DNA of 64,000 bases from Haloterrigena gelatinilytica (GCF_013342145.1 NZ_JABUQZ010000001.1:1550001-1614000), one strand, 5' to 3'; shown: positions 47,084 to 56,273, counted from the stretch's first letter. A program made the numbers and translations. Notes: a model not told the origin generated them from the sequence alone.

Positions 47084-48052
47084 TCAGCTGACTCTGTCTC
47101 TCGAAACGAACGTGTATCCCTCACCTTCGTACCGGAGATAGAGCGCCCTGTTGCACCGCGGGTGATTCAGATCGCCGAGCGGAGTCCGTTTCGACGCCAG
47201 CGAGCGAATCTCCTCGAGCGCTCGTTCTTGCGATTCGAAGTTCTCGTCGTCCGTGGAGATCAGCAACGAACCGGCGTTCTCTAGAACGCTGTCGAGGAAA
47301 TCCTGCGCCCGTTCGCTCAAATCGGTCGCCTCGATGGCGTATCGCTCGAGGATGTACTCGCGAAACGCAGCGTCGCCCTCCGCAACGGCTTCGGCGGAAT
47401 ACCGGACGCGTTCTTGCGGGGCAGAACTCTCTCCGCGATCCTCGATTCTGACGTACCGACCATCGAACTCGATACGTTCGAAGTCGATACCGTCGGCGAG
47501 ACGCGACTCTTCCCGATAGCCCGAATCGAGATACCCCGCGACAAACGTCTCCGAAAACACACGTACTCCGCCGGTATCCGAGAGAGAAAGCGAATTGTGC
47601 AGCAGCAACTGGTCGTAATACGGGAGGGAAGACAGCGGGACGACGTCCGCTTCCGAGGTGTCCGCACTGTGTCCCCTCCTCGAGAGTTCGTATTCTCGTC
47701 CGGCGGCCGTCCCCTTCTCGAGGACCGTTTTCTCGACCCGATAGAACGTTTTGCCATCCCGATAATGGAACAATCCGTCGTACGACCCGCTCTCGAAGAG
47801 TTCGAGGTTCGTCACTTCAGCCACGATTTCCTCGCCGTCGAGTACGGTAGCGATGAAGTCACCGATGAGCGGCGACGGGAGTAATCGCTCCTCGTCTCGT
47901 GCCACACAGGGGACGAGGTCACGAGCGGCCATCGGATCGACGGCGACGGTGTACCCGTGAAAGCCCGAGGGCTTGACGTTCCATCCGATACAGCCCGCGA
48001 GGGACGGAACGACGACTGCGGGCGTACTTTTCAGCAGTTTCCGTCGTCGCAG
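47084..48052 (-). CDS. Tat lipoprotein of unknown function with apparent CTG start
   Basis: The first ATG in this frame is at 47932, but the frame continues upstream and reads LRRRKLLKSTPAVVVPSLAGC, an excellent twin-arginine lipoprotein signal ending in a lipobox cysteine, then GWNVKPSGFHGYTV. The upstream in-frame stop (TAA) precedes it by only a few codons and no ATG, GTG or TTG lies between. The best start is therefore CTG at 48052, giving 322 residues; a TATA-like element at 48071-48080 is 19-28 bases upstream. The mature domain (residues 45-320) matches no family I know. A start-codon mutation is the alternative. Confidence 0.6.
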   Translation of the reverse strand: MRRRKLLKSTPAVVVPSLAGCIGWNVKPSGFHGYTVAVDPMAARDLVPCVARDEERLLPSPLIGDFIATVLDGEEIVAEVTNLELFESGSYDGLFHYRDGKTFYRVEKTVLEKGTAAGREYELSRRGHSADTSEADVVPLSSLPYYDQLLLHNSLSLSDTGGVRVFSETFVAGYLDSGYREESRLADGIDFERIEFDGRYVRIEDRGESSAPQERVRYSAEAVAEGDAAFREYILERYAIEATDLSERAQDFLDSVLENAGSLLISTDDENFESQERALEEIRSLASKRTPLGDLNHPRCNRALYLRYEGEGYTFVSRDRVS

Positions 48053-48070
48053 ATGTAAAACGTATTACTA

Positions 48071-48080
48071 ATGTGTATAT
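48071..48080 (-). promoter_or_regulatory. TATA box of the CTG-start lipoprotein gene
   Basis: The reverse strand reads ATATACACAT, 19-28 bases before CTG 48052, matching leaderless spacing. Confidence 0.45.
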
Positions 48081-48350
48081 GCTTTGTGTAGTCACCCGCT
48101 GGATCCGAGACGGTTCTCCTCCGGCGTCTCCCGCTGCTATTCGTTTCCAGTCGTCGTCGAATCGGGATGTCTCCGTCTCGAGGACTCCGGCGTTACGAAC
48201 CGACTCGTCCGAAACGAATCGGCGGCGACCTACTCATACGGTAGTGTCTCGCTGTTACGCTAGTACTCGAGTACACAACGCGGGCTGTGACTTCGCTGCT
48301 CCGACTCGCTGTAGCCGCTTTGCTCCTCGCGAAATTGGTCGTCGCAAAAG

Positions 48351-48424
48351 CGGGCCGGGCGCGATTTGAACACGCGACCGTCTGATTAAGAGTCAGACGC
48401 TCTGCCGGACTGAGCTACCGGCCC
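48351..48424 (-). tRNA. tRNA-Lys (anticodon CTT)
   Basis: The reverse strand reads a full cloverleaf: acceptor GGGCCGG pairing with CCGGCCC, D-arm GCTC...GAGC, anticodon stem TCTGA with TCAGA and loop CTCTTAA (anticodon CTT), T-arm GCGTG-TTCAAAT-CGCGC and discriminator G. No intron is seen and the CCA is not encoded. A TATA-like ATTTTA on the minus strand (48450-48458) is 26-34 bases upstream. Confidence 0.95.
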
Positions 48425-48449
48425 TGTACCTACGACTTTTCGTCGGCCG

Positions 48450-48458
48450 TTAAAATAC
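48450..48458 (-). promoter_or_regulatory. TATA box of tRNA-Lys
   Basis: The reverse strand reads GTATTTTAA, 26-34 bases before the tRNA 5' end. Confidence 0.55.
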
Positions 48459-48566
48459 GTTTCCTTTGGATTGCGTTGTGGTAGGGACGGACACACATCG
48501 CGAGACCGCCCTCGAGTCCGCTATATCCCGCGACCGCGTGGAATAAGGATCTTCGGGAGCGTTAAG

Positions 48567-48585
48567 TGTGGTCGCTCCGACCACA
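48567..48585. promoter_or_regulatory. Perfect inverted repeat ahead of the RCK-DHH gene
   Basis: TGTGGTCG-CTC-CGACCACA lies between a TATA-like CGTTAAG (48560-48566) and the ATG at 48592. Position suggests an operator over the transcript start or a short RNA hairpin. Confidence 0.5.
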
Positions 48586-48591
48586 GATGTA

Positions 48592-50046
48592 ATGAGTACG
48601 GGGGTTACGATCTCGTCGATCTCTGACTACGCGATCCTCGGCTGTGGGAGCGTCGGCTACGCGGTCGCGGAAGAACTCGTCGAGCAGGGGAAGGACGTCC
48701 TCATCGTCGACCGCGACGAGAGCCGCGTCGAATCGCTGCGCGACCAGGACTTAGACGCCCGCACCGCCGACATTCGCGAGCCGGAAGCCGCCGACCTCGT
48801 CGCCGATCGGGACGTCGTCCTCATCCTCGCCTCGGACGTCGAATCGAACAAACGCGCCGTCGAGCACATCCGCGAGATCGACGATACCCAGTTCGTCGTC
48901 GCCCGTGCGAGCGATCCCGTCTCCGGAGACGAACTCGAGGAACTCGGCGCCGACATCGTCATCAACCCCTCCTCGGTGATCGCCGAGTCCGCCCTGCGCG
49001 CTCTCGAGTCGGGCGAACTCGAGTACAACGCGGGGAAGCTCGCCCAGCTGTTAGAGGAGACCTCGACGCGGCTGGCGATCGTCACCCAGGACAGCCCCGA
49101 CCCGGACTCGATCGCGTCGGCGGCGGCCCTGCAAGCGATCGCGAGCCACCTCGGGATCGAGTCGGACATCATCTACTTGGGTGACGTCGGCCACCAGGAG
49201 AACAGGGCGTTCGTCAACCTGCTGGGGATCGACCTCGTCCAGTGGGACGAGATCGAGGACCACGCGGTCTACGACACCGTCGCCTTGGTCGACCACGCGA
49301 CCTCCGGCGAGATGGATCTGCCCGTGGACGTCGTCATCGACCACCACGAGCCGGAAGCGGAGTTCGAACCCGAGTTCGTCGACATCCGGCCGAACATGTC
49401 CTCGACGTCGACGATCATGACGAAGTACATCCAGGAGTTCGATATGAACGTCTCCGAGGAGGTCGCGACGGCGCTCCTCTACGGCATCCGCGCGGAGACC
49501 CTGGATTTCAAACGCGACACTACCCCCGCCGACCTCACCGCGGCCGCCTACCTCTACCCGTTCGCGAACCACGACACCTTAGAGCAGGTGGAGTCGCCGT
49601 CGATGTCCCCCGAGACGCTGGACGTCCTCGCGGAGGCGATCACTAACCGCGACGTCCAGGGGAGTCACCTCGTCTCCAACGCCGGCTTCGTCCGCGACCG
49701 CGAGGCGCTCACGCAGGCCGCGAGCCACCTCCTCAATCTGGAGGGCGTCACCACCACCGCCGTCTTCGGCATCGCCGACGAGACCATCTTCCTCGCCGGC
49801 CGCTCGAAGGACATCCGCATCAACATCGGCAAGGTGCTCGAGGACGCCTACGGCGAGATGGGCGAGACGGCGGGCCACTCGACGCAGGCCAGCGCGGAGA
49901 TCCCGCTGGGCATCTTCACCGGAATCGAGATCTCCGACGACACCCGCGACACGCTGCTCGACTTGACCGAGGAAGCGGTCAAGCGGACGCTGTTCGACGC
50001 GATGGGCGTCGAGGGCGGCAGCAGCGAAGGTTCGAACGGGAACTGA
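48592..50046 (+). CDS. RCK_N (TrkA-N) and DHH phosphodiesterase fusion protein
   Basis: A 484-residue fusion. Residues 12-135 are a TrkA-N/RCK nucleotide-binding fold (AILGCGSVGYAVAEELV, VLIVDRD). Residues 160-320 are a DHH phosphodiesterase domain with DSPDPDS (167-173), ALVDHA (Asp234) and the DHH motif at 250-252, and a C-terminal DHHA1-like part with TTAVFGIADETIFLAGRS. Such fusions may hydrolyse c-di-AMP or nanoRNA while sensing NAD(H) or a K(+) channel partner; this is inferred from the domains. ATG 48592 is favoured over an upstream GTG that begins inside the inverted repeat. It diverges from tRNA-Lys. Confidence 0.93.
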   Translation: MSTGVTISSISDYAILGCGSVGYAVAEELVEQGKDVLIVDRDESRVESLRDQDLDARTADIREPEAADLVADRDVVLILASDVESNKRAVEHIREIDDTQFVVARASDPVSGDELEELGADIVINPSSVIAESALRALESGELEYNAGKLAQLLEETSTRLAIVTQDSPDPDSIASAAALQAIASHLGIESDIIYLGDVGHQENRAFVNLLGIDLVQWDEIEDHAVYDTVALVDHATSGEMDLPVDVVIDHHEPEAEFEPEFVDIRPNMSSTSTIMTKYIQEFDMNVSEEVATALLYGIRAETLDFKRDTTPADLTAAAYLYPFANHDTLEQVESPSMSPETLDVLAEAITNRDVQGSHLVSNAGFVRDREALTQAASHLLNLEGVTTTAVFGIADETIFLAGRSKDIRINIGKVLEDAYGEMGETAGHSTQASAEIPLGIFTGIEISDDTRDTLLDLTEEAVKRTLFDAMGVEGGSSEGSNGN

Positions 50047-50284
50047 CGGGCGACTCTCGAGGTCGAGCGGACGAGTTTCGTTTCCGTGTGGGATCGAATC
50101 GACACCGTTCAGTGATCTGTGACGATATCGTTCCGCCGTGACTAGCCGCCGACGCCGGTTGCTCGACTCGAGTGGGACGCGGGACGGCGATTCGATAAGA
50201 AGAACCGAGGAAACGAGCGCGAACCGAGAGACGGACCGCTCTGCGAGCGCGAAACAGATCGGAGCTGGCCCGCGCGAGAGCCGG

Positions 50285-50578
50285 TTATGCGATGAGTTCT
50301 TCCTCTTCCTCGTCGGGCTGGCGGACGCGTTCGACGACGTCGTTGATCAGGATCACGTCGCCGACGGCGCGAACCCAGCGGTAGGGAACGATGACGCCCT
50401 GCCCGCTGCGGGTGGCGTCGGTGAACAGTTCGGAGTTGAGGTTGCCGAGCGCGAGGCCGGTGATGGTCTGTCCGTCGACGTTCAGCCGCAGGTCTTCGAC
50501 TTCGCCGACGAAGACGCCGTTGTTCGAGTAGACCTCTCGTCCGACGAGCGAGGTGATTTCCTGGGGAGTGTCGTCCAT
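50285..50578 (-). CDS. PRC-barrel domain protein (CdpB-like)
   Basis: A 97-residue PRC-barrel protein beginning MDDTPQEITSLVGREVYSNNG and containing VGEVEDLRLNVDGQTITGLALGN and VIVPYRWVRAVGDVILIND. Two haloarchaeal PRC-barrel proteins, CdpB1 and CdpB2, act with SepF in cell division; this sequence resembles them from memory but I cannot decide which, if either. The ATG at 50578 is used because the extra upstream MCPD is not expected. A reverse-strand TTAA promoter-like element is at about 50604-50610. Confidence 0.8.
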   Translation of the reverse strand: MDDTPQEITSLVGREVYSNNGVFVGEVEDLRLNVDGQTITGLALGNLNSELFTDATRSGQGVIVPYRWVRAVGDVILINDVVERVRQPDEEEEELIA

Positions 50579-50694
50579 ATCTGGGCACATGCAGGGTGGA
50601 CTCTTAATTCTTGGTCAGACGCTCCGCGGCCGAGACCCCGTGCGGGGTCGAGGCCCGGTCGCGCTCCGATTCGCGCGGCTCGCTCGAGCGCTCG

Positions 50695-51363
50695 TCATTG
50701 CGACAGCCGCTTGTCGTCGGAGCGGTTCGTCGCGGCGGAGTCGGCCAGGTTCGTCTTGATCGTCGTCAGGACGAACAGGAGCCCGATGATGGCCGCGAGC
50801 GTCAGTTCGGGAATCACGAGGAATCCGCTCACGGAGGCCGCGAGCAGGCCGACGCTCGCCCCGACGAGCATCGCGCGGGAGCCGTCTACCAACTGGCTGG
50901 TGAGACCGTCGCCGGCGTCGGTATTGGCGTTGGCGTCGGCGTCCGACTTCGTCGGAGACGCGTCCGATTCGACGGCCTCGAGATACGGTCGGAAGATCTC
51001 GATGCGTTCGGTCGGCCGGACGATGCCGCGGGGCTTGTTGTAGTCGATGATTCCCTTCGTATCGAGCTTCGGGAGGTGGGACTGATACAGCGGGATATAC
51101 ACGCGCTGGCGTTGTTTCGACGTGAGCTCTTCGACGGTCGTCTCGTGTTCTTTCGCCGCGACGTGTTCGGCGATATCGCTCATCTTGATCGGTCCCTCCC
51201 GATCCAGGAGATAGGCGATCGTGTCGCGTCTGCGGTTCGTTTGCAGGATGTGAAAGATCTCGTCCGGCGAGAGCGCTTCGGACTCGTCGCTCGGGGGATC
51301 ATCGGACTGGGAGTCGTCGGAGGGCATGCCCGTGGAGGAGCGGCGATCTGTTTTGGGCATCAT
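50695..51363 (-). CDS. Winged-helix protein with C-terminal membrane helices
   Basis: A 222-residue protein with an Asp/Ser-rich N-terminus and a haloarchaeal winged-helix domain (SPDEIFHILQTNRRRDTIAYLLDREGPIKMSDIAEHVAAKEHETTVEELTSKQRQRVYIPLYQSHLPKLD, about residues 32-105). Near the C-terminus two hydrophobic stretches (MLVGASVGLLAASVSGFLVIPEL, AAIIGLLFVLTTIK) indicate a membrane anchor. It is probably a membrane-tethered regulator. Start at 51363; ATGs at 51360 and 51327 are alternatives. Confidence 0.85.
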   Translation of the reverse strand: MMPKTDRRSSTGMPSDDSQSDDPPSDESEALSPDEIFHILQTNRRRDTIAYLLDREGPIKMSDIAEHVAAKEHETTVEELTSKQRQRVYIPLYQSHLPKLDTKGIIDYNKPRGIVRPTERIEIFRPYLEAVESDASPTKSDADANANTDAGDGLTSQLVDGSRAMLVGASVGLLAASVSGFLVIPELTLAAIIGLLFVLTTIKTNLADSAATNRSDDKRLSQ

Positions 51364-51814
51364 ATCGTACGTTCTCAGAAGAAAACTATCTCTATGTAAA
51401 CCTTCTGTTTATGAGTCCGGTGCAAAATGTTACTATAGATTGATCTAATTAAAACATACACTAGGAGTAGGATATGTTGCGGGCTAACGCTTCCCGTAGC
51501 GTCAGACGACTGAAACGCCGAAACGCTGCGTCGGCGATATCGGTGGTTGTTCCGTACTCGACGAATGTCGTTACGGGGCGATAAGCGGTTCCCCAATACG
51601 ATTTGGTTCGACTGAGTTTCACCCGCAATCGTTAGTACGAATCTGTGAATCGCGTCCCGAGGACGATCGGGGCTCACGCCGAATCAGTTCAGGAAGAGAC
51701 CGCGGCAGAGACGGCTCCTCCACACCTAATTCGGATGGTTCAATCTCGCTGACTCGACGCCAGCTGTGAACGGTCCCGCGTAAGATGATCGACGGCCGAC
51801 CGAGACTCGAGCGC
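51364..51814. other. AT-rich intergenic stretch without a convincing gene
   Basis: The first 120 bases (to about 51480) are notably AT-rich for this genome and hold the TATA-like GTTTACATA (minus strand, 51393-51401) of the winged-helix gene. An open reverse frame (51375-51677) has no haloarchaeal protein character. The rest is ordinary and unexplained. Confidence 0.45.
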
Positions 51815-53011
51815 CTAGCGAGCCCCGTCGAGGATCGAGTCGACCGCCGCGTGGTCGGTCAGCAGTTCCGCCATCCGGTCGACGGTTTCCTCGTCGCGCG
51901 TGCGGCCGCTTCGGACGACGTCCTCGGCGCGCTCGACTGTCGTCAACGTGTCCGTCTGTACCGAGAGGATCGGCATCCCCTTCTCGGCGGCCTGACCGAT
52001 GATCGCGCCCGACGGGCGGTGACCGCCGGTCAGGATGAGACAGCGCACGCCGGGGGCCTCGAGCGCGGCCGTGTGAATCTCGGCGCGGTCGCCGCCGGTG
52101 ATCACGGCGGCGTCTTTCGTCCGGCGGAAGTGACGCAGGGCGCTGTCGGCGCCCATCGCGCCGACGCTGAACCGCTCGACGTAGGCGTCCCGTCCGTCCT
52201 CGACGAGCGTCGAGGCGCCGAGCTCTTCGGCCAGTTCGCCGACGGTGACCCCCGAGAGCGTCCGCTCGCTGGGGAGCACGCCGAAGACCGGAATCTCCCG
52301 CTCCTCGAGCGCGGCGACGACGTCGGTCTCGAGCGTATCGTAGACGGCGTCCGCGACGTCGTTGTAGATGACGCCGGCGAGCCGGTCGTCGAAGGCGTCG
52401 GCCGCGGCGAGCACGTCGTCGATATCGCCCGGAACCTCGTGGGAAGCGACGAGGACGACGCGGGCGTCCAAGAGTTCCGCGACGTCGGCGTCGGTGAGGT
52501 CGACGATGCCCCCCACGTCGTACTCGCCGCCGCCCTCGAGGAACATGCGGTCCCGGCCGTCGGCGAGCGTCTCGAAGGCCTCGACCACGCGCTCGCGGAT
52601 CTCGGCGGCGTCCTCGCGGCCGCGGATCGCCTGCTCGACGAACGTCGGCGAGTAGACGACGGGCTCTAGATCGTGCATCTCGGCCTCGAGGTCGAGGAGT
52701 TCCCGGGCGAGCAGCGGATCCTCGTCCAAGGTCTTCCCGACGTTGCTCTCGAGTCGGGTGCCCTTCGGTTTCATGTAGCCGACGCTGTCGCCCGCCTCGG
52801 CCGCGAGCCGGGCCAGCGCCAGCGTGATCGCCGTCTTGCCGGTGCTCTCCGCGAGCGAACTGACGAGGATCGTGTCGGCGTCGCTCGCGGCGGCGTCTGT
52901 CGACTGTCGGTCGTCCTGCCGGTCGTCGGGCTGCCGACCGTCGGTCGTTTCGGTGTCGTCGGGAGTGGTATCGGTGTCGGTGGGATCAGTGTCAGTGTCA
53001 GTGTCGCTCAT
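51815..53011 (-). CDS. Phosphotransacetylase-family / BioD-like protein paired with ADP-forming acetyl-CoA synthetase
   Basis: A 398-residue protein. An Asp/Thr-rich leader of about 45 residues precedes a BioD-like P-loop domain (ILVSSLAESTGKTAITLALARLA, YMKPKGTRLESNVGKTLDEDP) and a C-terminal DRTGG-like domain (VFGVLPSERTLSGVTVGELAEEL, and AAVITGGDRAEIHTAALEAPGVRCLILTGGHRPSGAIIG). This architecture is a non-catalytic N-terminal relative of phosphate acetyltransferase. Its ATG overlaps the acetyl-CoA synthetase stop by ATGA, so it likely regulates or supports that enzyme. Confidence 0.85.
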   Translation of the reverse strand: MSDTDTDTDPTDTDTTPDDTETTDGRQPDDRQDDRQSTDAAASDADTILVSSLAESTGKTAITLALARLAAEAGDSVGYMKPKGTRLESNVGKTLDEDPLLARELLDLEAEMHDLEPVVYSPTFVEQAIRGREDAAEIRERVVEAFETLADGRDRMFLEGGGEYDVGGIVDLTDADVAELLDARVVLVASHEVPGDIDDVLAAADAFDDRLAGVIYNDVADAVYDTLETDVVAALEEREIPVFGVLPSERTLSGVTVGELAEELGASTLVEDGRDAYVERFSVGAMGADSALRHFRRTKDAAVITGGDRAEIHTAALEAPGVRCLILTGGHRPSGAIIGQAAEKGMPILSVQTDTLTTVERAEDVVRSGRTRDEETVDRMAELLTDHAAVDSILDGAR

Positions 53012-55125
53012 GGTTCCTCCGTGTCGTCTGCGAGTTCGTCCGGATCGACGGTGAGTCTGAGATCGATCGCTTCTACGCCGTCGGGGCCCGCCACGAGCGG
53101 GTTGACGTCGAGTTCGAGGATCGCCGGGAAGTCGGTCACCAGCTGTGAGAGCCGCTGAATCGTCTCGACGACGCCCTCGACGTCGGCCGGCTCGCGCCCG
53201 CGGGCGCCGCGCAACAGCGGCGCGGCCTGGATCTCGTCGATCATGTCCCGGGCTTCGCCCTCGCCGATCGGGGCGACGCGGACCGACGTGTCCTCTAGGA
53301 TCTCGACGAAGATACCGCCGAGGCCGAACAGCAACAGCGGGCCGAACTGCGGGTCGCGGTTCATCCCGACGATGGTCTCGGTCGCCGCGTCGAGGTCTAA
53401 CTGCTCCTGGACCTGCACCCCGAGGATCGTCGCGTCGGGCTGGTAGTTGCGCGCGCGAGCGACGAGGTCCTCGTAGGCGTCGTAGACCTCGTCGTCGGGG
53501 ACGCCGACCTTGACGCCGCCGATGTCGGACTTGTGGGAAATGTCGGGGCTGACGATCTTCATCACGACGTCGTCCTCGATGGACTCGGCCACCTCGCGCG
53601 CTCGGTCGGGATCGTCGACGATCTCGCCGGCGGGCGTCGGAATCCCGTAGGCCTCGAGCAGTTCCATCGACTCGACGCCCAGCCGGTTGTCGTCGCGGCG
53701 TTCGGCGCGGGCGAGGATCTCGCGGGCCCGCTCGCGGTCGACGTCGAAGCGCTCGGGCTCGTCGACGGTCCGCTCGCGGATGTCCCGAAACCGGGCGAGG
53801 GCGTCGAGTCCGGAGACCGCCCGCGAGGGGTCGAAGTAGTTCGGAATCCCCGACTCGCGCAGCGTCTCCTCGGCCTCGCGGGCGCGTCCGCCGCCCATCA
53901 GGCAGGTGACGACGGGCGTGTCGTGGGCTTCGAGCTCGTCGATGACCGTCTCCGCCAGTTCGTCGTAGGAGAGGACGGCGGTCGGCGCCGCGACGACGAC
54001 TGCGCTGCCGACGTTGGGATCCTCGAGGGCGATCTCTAAGGCCTCGCCGAACCGATCGACGTCGGCGTCGCCGATGGCGTCGATCGGGTTGTAGACGTTG
54101 GCCTCGTCGGGCATCGCCTCGGCGAGCCGGTCGATCGTCCCGTCGGTGAAGCCGGCCATCTCGAGCGTCGAGTCGCCGACGGCGTCCGTCGTCAGGACCC
54201 CGGGACCGCCCGCGTTGGTGACGACGGCGACGCCGTCGGATTCGGGTTCGGGCAGTCCCGCGAGGGCCCGCGCGGAGTCGAACAGCTCCTGGACCGAGCG
54301 GGCGCGGAGGACGCCGGCCTGCTCGAGGCCCGCCTCGTAGGCCCGCTCGCTGCCGGCGATCGCGCCCGTGTGCGAGGAGGCGGCCTGCGCGCCCGCGTCG
54401 GTCCGGCCGGACTTGACGAGGACGATCGGGGTGTCGTCGGTCACCTCGCGGGCGGCCTCGATGAACCCCTGGCCGTCGTCGACGTCCTCGAGGTAACCGA
54501 TGATGACGTCGGTGTCGGGGTCGTCGCCCCACTCGCGGACGAAGTCCGTCTCGTCGAGCACGGCCTTGTTCCCGAGCGAGACGACGTCCTGGAAGCCGAT
54601 CCCCTGCTCGTTGGCCCAGTCTAAGACGGCGGTGATGAACGCGCCGGACTGGCTCATAAAGGAGATCGACCCCTCGAGGGCGTGCTCGGGGCCGAACGTG
54701 GCGTTCATACCGTTGGGCGTGGCCATGACTCCGAGGCTGTTGGGGCCGACGACGTTGAGGTCGTACTCGTCGGCGACCGCGCGCAGTCGCCGCTCGCGGT
54801 CGGCCCCCTCGCCGCCGGTCTCCGAGAAGCCGGCGGTGATGACGACGACGTTTCGCGTCCCGGCCTCGCCGAGATCGCGCAAGGCGTCGATCACCGCGTC
54901 GGGCGGTACGACGACCACCGCCAGATCGATCGGCGGCGCGCTCGACACGTCCGAATAGCACTCGAGCCCGAGCACTTCGTCGCGGCCGGGATTGATCGGC
55001 ACGACCTCGCCGTCGAACCGGTCTCGCAGGTTCGCCGTGATCGCGCGGCCGACGGCGCCCTCGCGGTCGGTCGCGCCGACTACGGCGACGGTCTCGGGAT
55101 CGAAAAGTTCGGCTAACCGTCCCAT
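53008..55125 (-). CDS. acd: ADP-forming acetate-CoA ligase (fused alpha-beta)
   Basis: A 705-residue ADP-forming acyl-CoA synthetase that converts acetyl-CoA, ADP and phosphate to acetate and ATP. Alpha part: FDPETVAVVGATDREGAVG, VVVVPPDAV, NVVGPNSLGVM; phosphohistidine loop SSHTGAIAGS near residue 260. Beta part after about 470: ATP-grasp with MELLEAYGIPTPAGEIV, VVMKIVSPDISHKSDIGGVKVG and GMNRDPQFGPLLLFGLGGIFVEI. The order and fused form match haloarchaeal enzymes. It is translated before the BioD-like partner. Confidence 0.95.
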   Translation of the reverse strand: MGRLAELFDPETVAVVGATDREGAVGRAITANLRDRFDGEVVPINPGRDEVLGLECYSDVSSAPPIDLAVVVVPPDAVIDALRDLGEAGTRNVVVITAGFSETGGEGADRERRLRAVADEYDLNVVGPNSLGVMATPNGMNATFGPEHALEGSISFMSQSGAFITAVLDWANEQGIGFQDVVSLGNKAVLDETDFVREWGDDPDTDVIIGYLEDVDDGQGFIEAAREVTDDTPIVLVKSGRTDAGAQAASSHTGAIAGSERAYEAGLEQAGVLRARSVQELFDSARALAGLPEPESDGVAVVTNAGGPGVLTTDAVGDSTLEMAGFTDGTIDRLAEAMPDEANVYNPIDAIGDADVDRFGEALEIALEDPNVGSAVVVAAPTAVLSYDELAETVIDELEAHDTPVVTCLMGGGRAREAEETLRESGIPNYFDPSRAVSGLDALARFRDIRERTVDEPERFDVDRERAREILARAERRDDNRLGVESMELLEAYGIPTPAGEIVDDPDRAREVAESIEDDVVMKIVSPDISHKSDIGGVKVGVPDDEVYDAYEDLVARARNYQPDATILGVQVQEQLDLDAATETIVGMNRDPQFGPLLLFGLGGIFVEILEDTSVRVAPIGEGEARDMIDEIQAAPLLRGARGREPADVEGVVETIQRLSQLVTDFPAILELDVNPLVAGPDGVEAIDLRLTVDPDELADDTEEP

Positions 55126-55227
55126 CGCTCGAGGTTTCGCCGAGCGACCTGTTAAACGTGTGGCGTGGTCCCGCCGCGTGGGAGCGGCCGGTCGGTCGGC
55201 CGGAGAAACGCGCGAGGCGGGCGTCGA

Positions 55228-56241
55228 TCAGTGCGTCGAAATCGCCGCCGTCGACCGACTCGAGGCGACGATCGCGACCAGGTAGCAGGCGATGGCGACG
55301 ACGACGATCGAGCCGCCGGTCGGCAGACTGCCGCCGATCGAGACGGCGAAGCCGCCGAGGATCGACACCTGCCCGAACAGGATCGAGCAGAACAGCGTCT
55401 CCCGGAAGCTGTGGGCGATCTGCGTGGCGGCCGCGACCGGGATGACGAGCATCGCGGCCACGAGGATGACGCCGAGGATCTGCATCGCGCCGACGACGAC
55501 CACGGCCGTCATGACGATCAGCAGGGTGTTGTACCAGGTGACGTTGAGCCGGGCGACCCGGGCGGCCTGCTCGTCGAACGTGATGAACAGCAGCTGCTTG
55601 TAGGTCGCGACGACGACGGCGACGACGGCGACGCTCAGCGCGGCCATTAGCCGCGCGCCGCCGGGCGTGACGACGGAGATGCTCCCGAAGAGGTAGTTCT
55701 CGACGTTGATCCCGGTCATGCCGCGACCGTAGCTGATGATGAGCGTGCCGACGGCGAAGCTGCCGGTCAGCATGATCGCGATCGGCACGTCGCCGTAGGT
55801 GTCCGTGTGCTCGGTCAGCCACTGGACGCCGAGCGCGCCGAGGATGGCGACGATCAGCGCCGCGAGCAACAGCGAGACGCCCAGATCCGTCGTGGCGCTG
55901 AACAGCAGCCCGATCGCGACGCCGGCGAAGGCCGTGTGGGCGAGCGTCTCGCCGATCAGCGCCATCTCGCGGTGGACGAGGTAGGTGCCGACCAGCGGCG
56001 CGACGATCCCGATCAGGATCCCCGTCGCGATCGAGCGCCACATGAACGGGTGTCTGAAGACGTTCGTCCCGAGGACGTAGTCCAGCAGCCGGCCGGCGAT
56101 GCGATACTGTTCGTACATCGCTCCCGCGACGGCGTAGTCCTGCAGATAGTCGAGGGCGAGAAAGCCGATCATGACCGCCGCCAGCAGTCCCGTCGCGCCG
56201 ATTCCGATCAGTTCCAGCCGAAGTCTCGTCTCGCGGTGCAT
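55228..56241 (-). CDS. Metal ABC transporter permease (ZnuB-like)
   Basis: A 337-residue permease of the ABC-3 family with about eight hydrophobic segments and family marks MALIGETLAHTAFAGVAIG and GVILVAAMLVIPVAAATQIAHSF. It lies 32 bases after the stop of the ATPase gene. It likely forms the channel for Zn(2+) or Mn(2+) import. Confidence 0.9.
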   Translation of the reverse strand: MHRETRLRLELIGIGATGLLAAVMIGFLALDYLQDYAVAGAMYEQYRIAGRLLDYVLGTNVFRHPFMWRSIATGILIGIVAPLVGTYLVHREMALIGETLAHTAFAGVAIGLLFSATTDLGVSLLLAALIVAILGALGVQWLTEHTDTYGDVPIAIMLTGSFAVGTLIISYGRGMTGINVENYLFGSISVVTPGGARLMAALSVAVVAVVVATYKQLLFITFDEQAARVARLNVTWYNTLLIVMTAVVVVGAMQILGVILVAAMLVIPVAAATQIAHSFRETLFCSILFGQVSILGGFAVSIGGSLPTGGSIVVVAIACYLVAIVASSRSTAAISTH

Positions 56242-56273
56242 AGCTCGTATCTCAGTCTCTCGATATCAGCGTC

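Noticed and set aside
51375-51677. 100-residue reverse frame in the AT-rich gap
   Set aside because: No motif, no acidic bias, poor start context, and it includes the promoter of the neighbouring gene.
51815-56041. 1408-residue reverse frame covering three genes
   Set aside because: Arg-rich shadow in front of the real BioD-like protein; it crosses the acetyl-CoA synthetase and permease genes in a wrong frame. Only the end (the BioD-like gene) is real.
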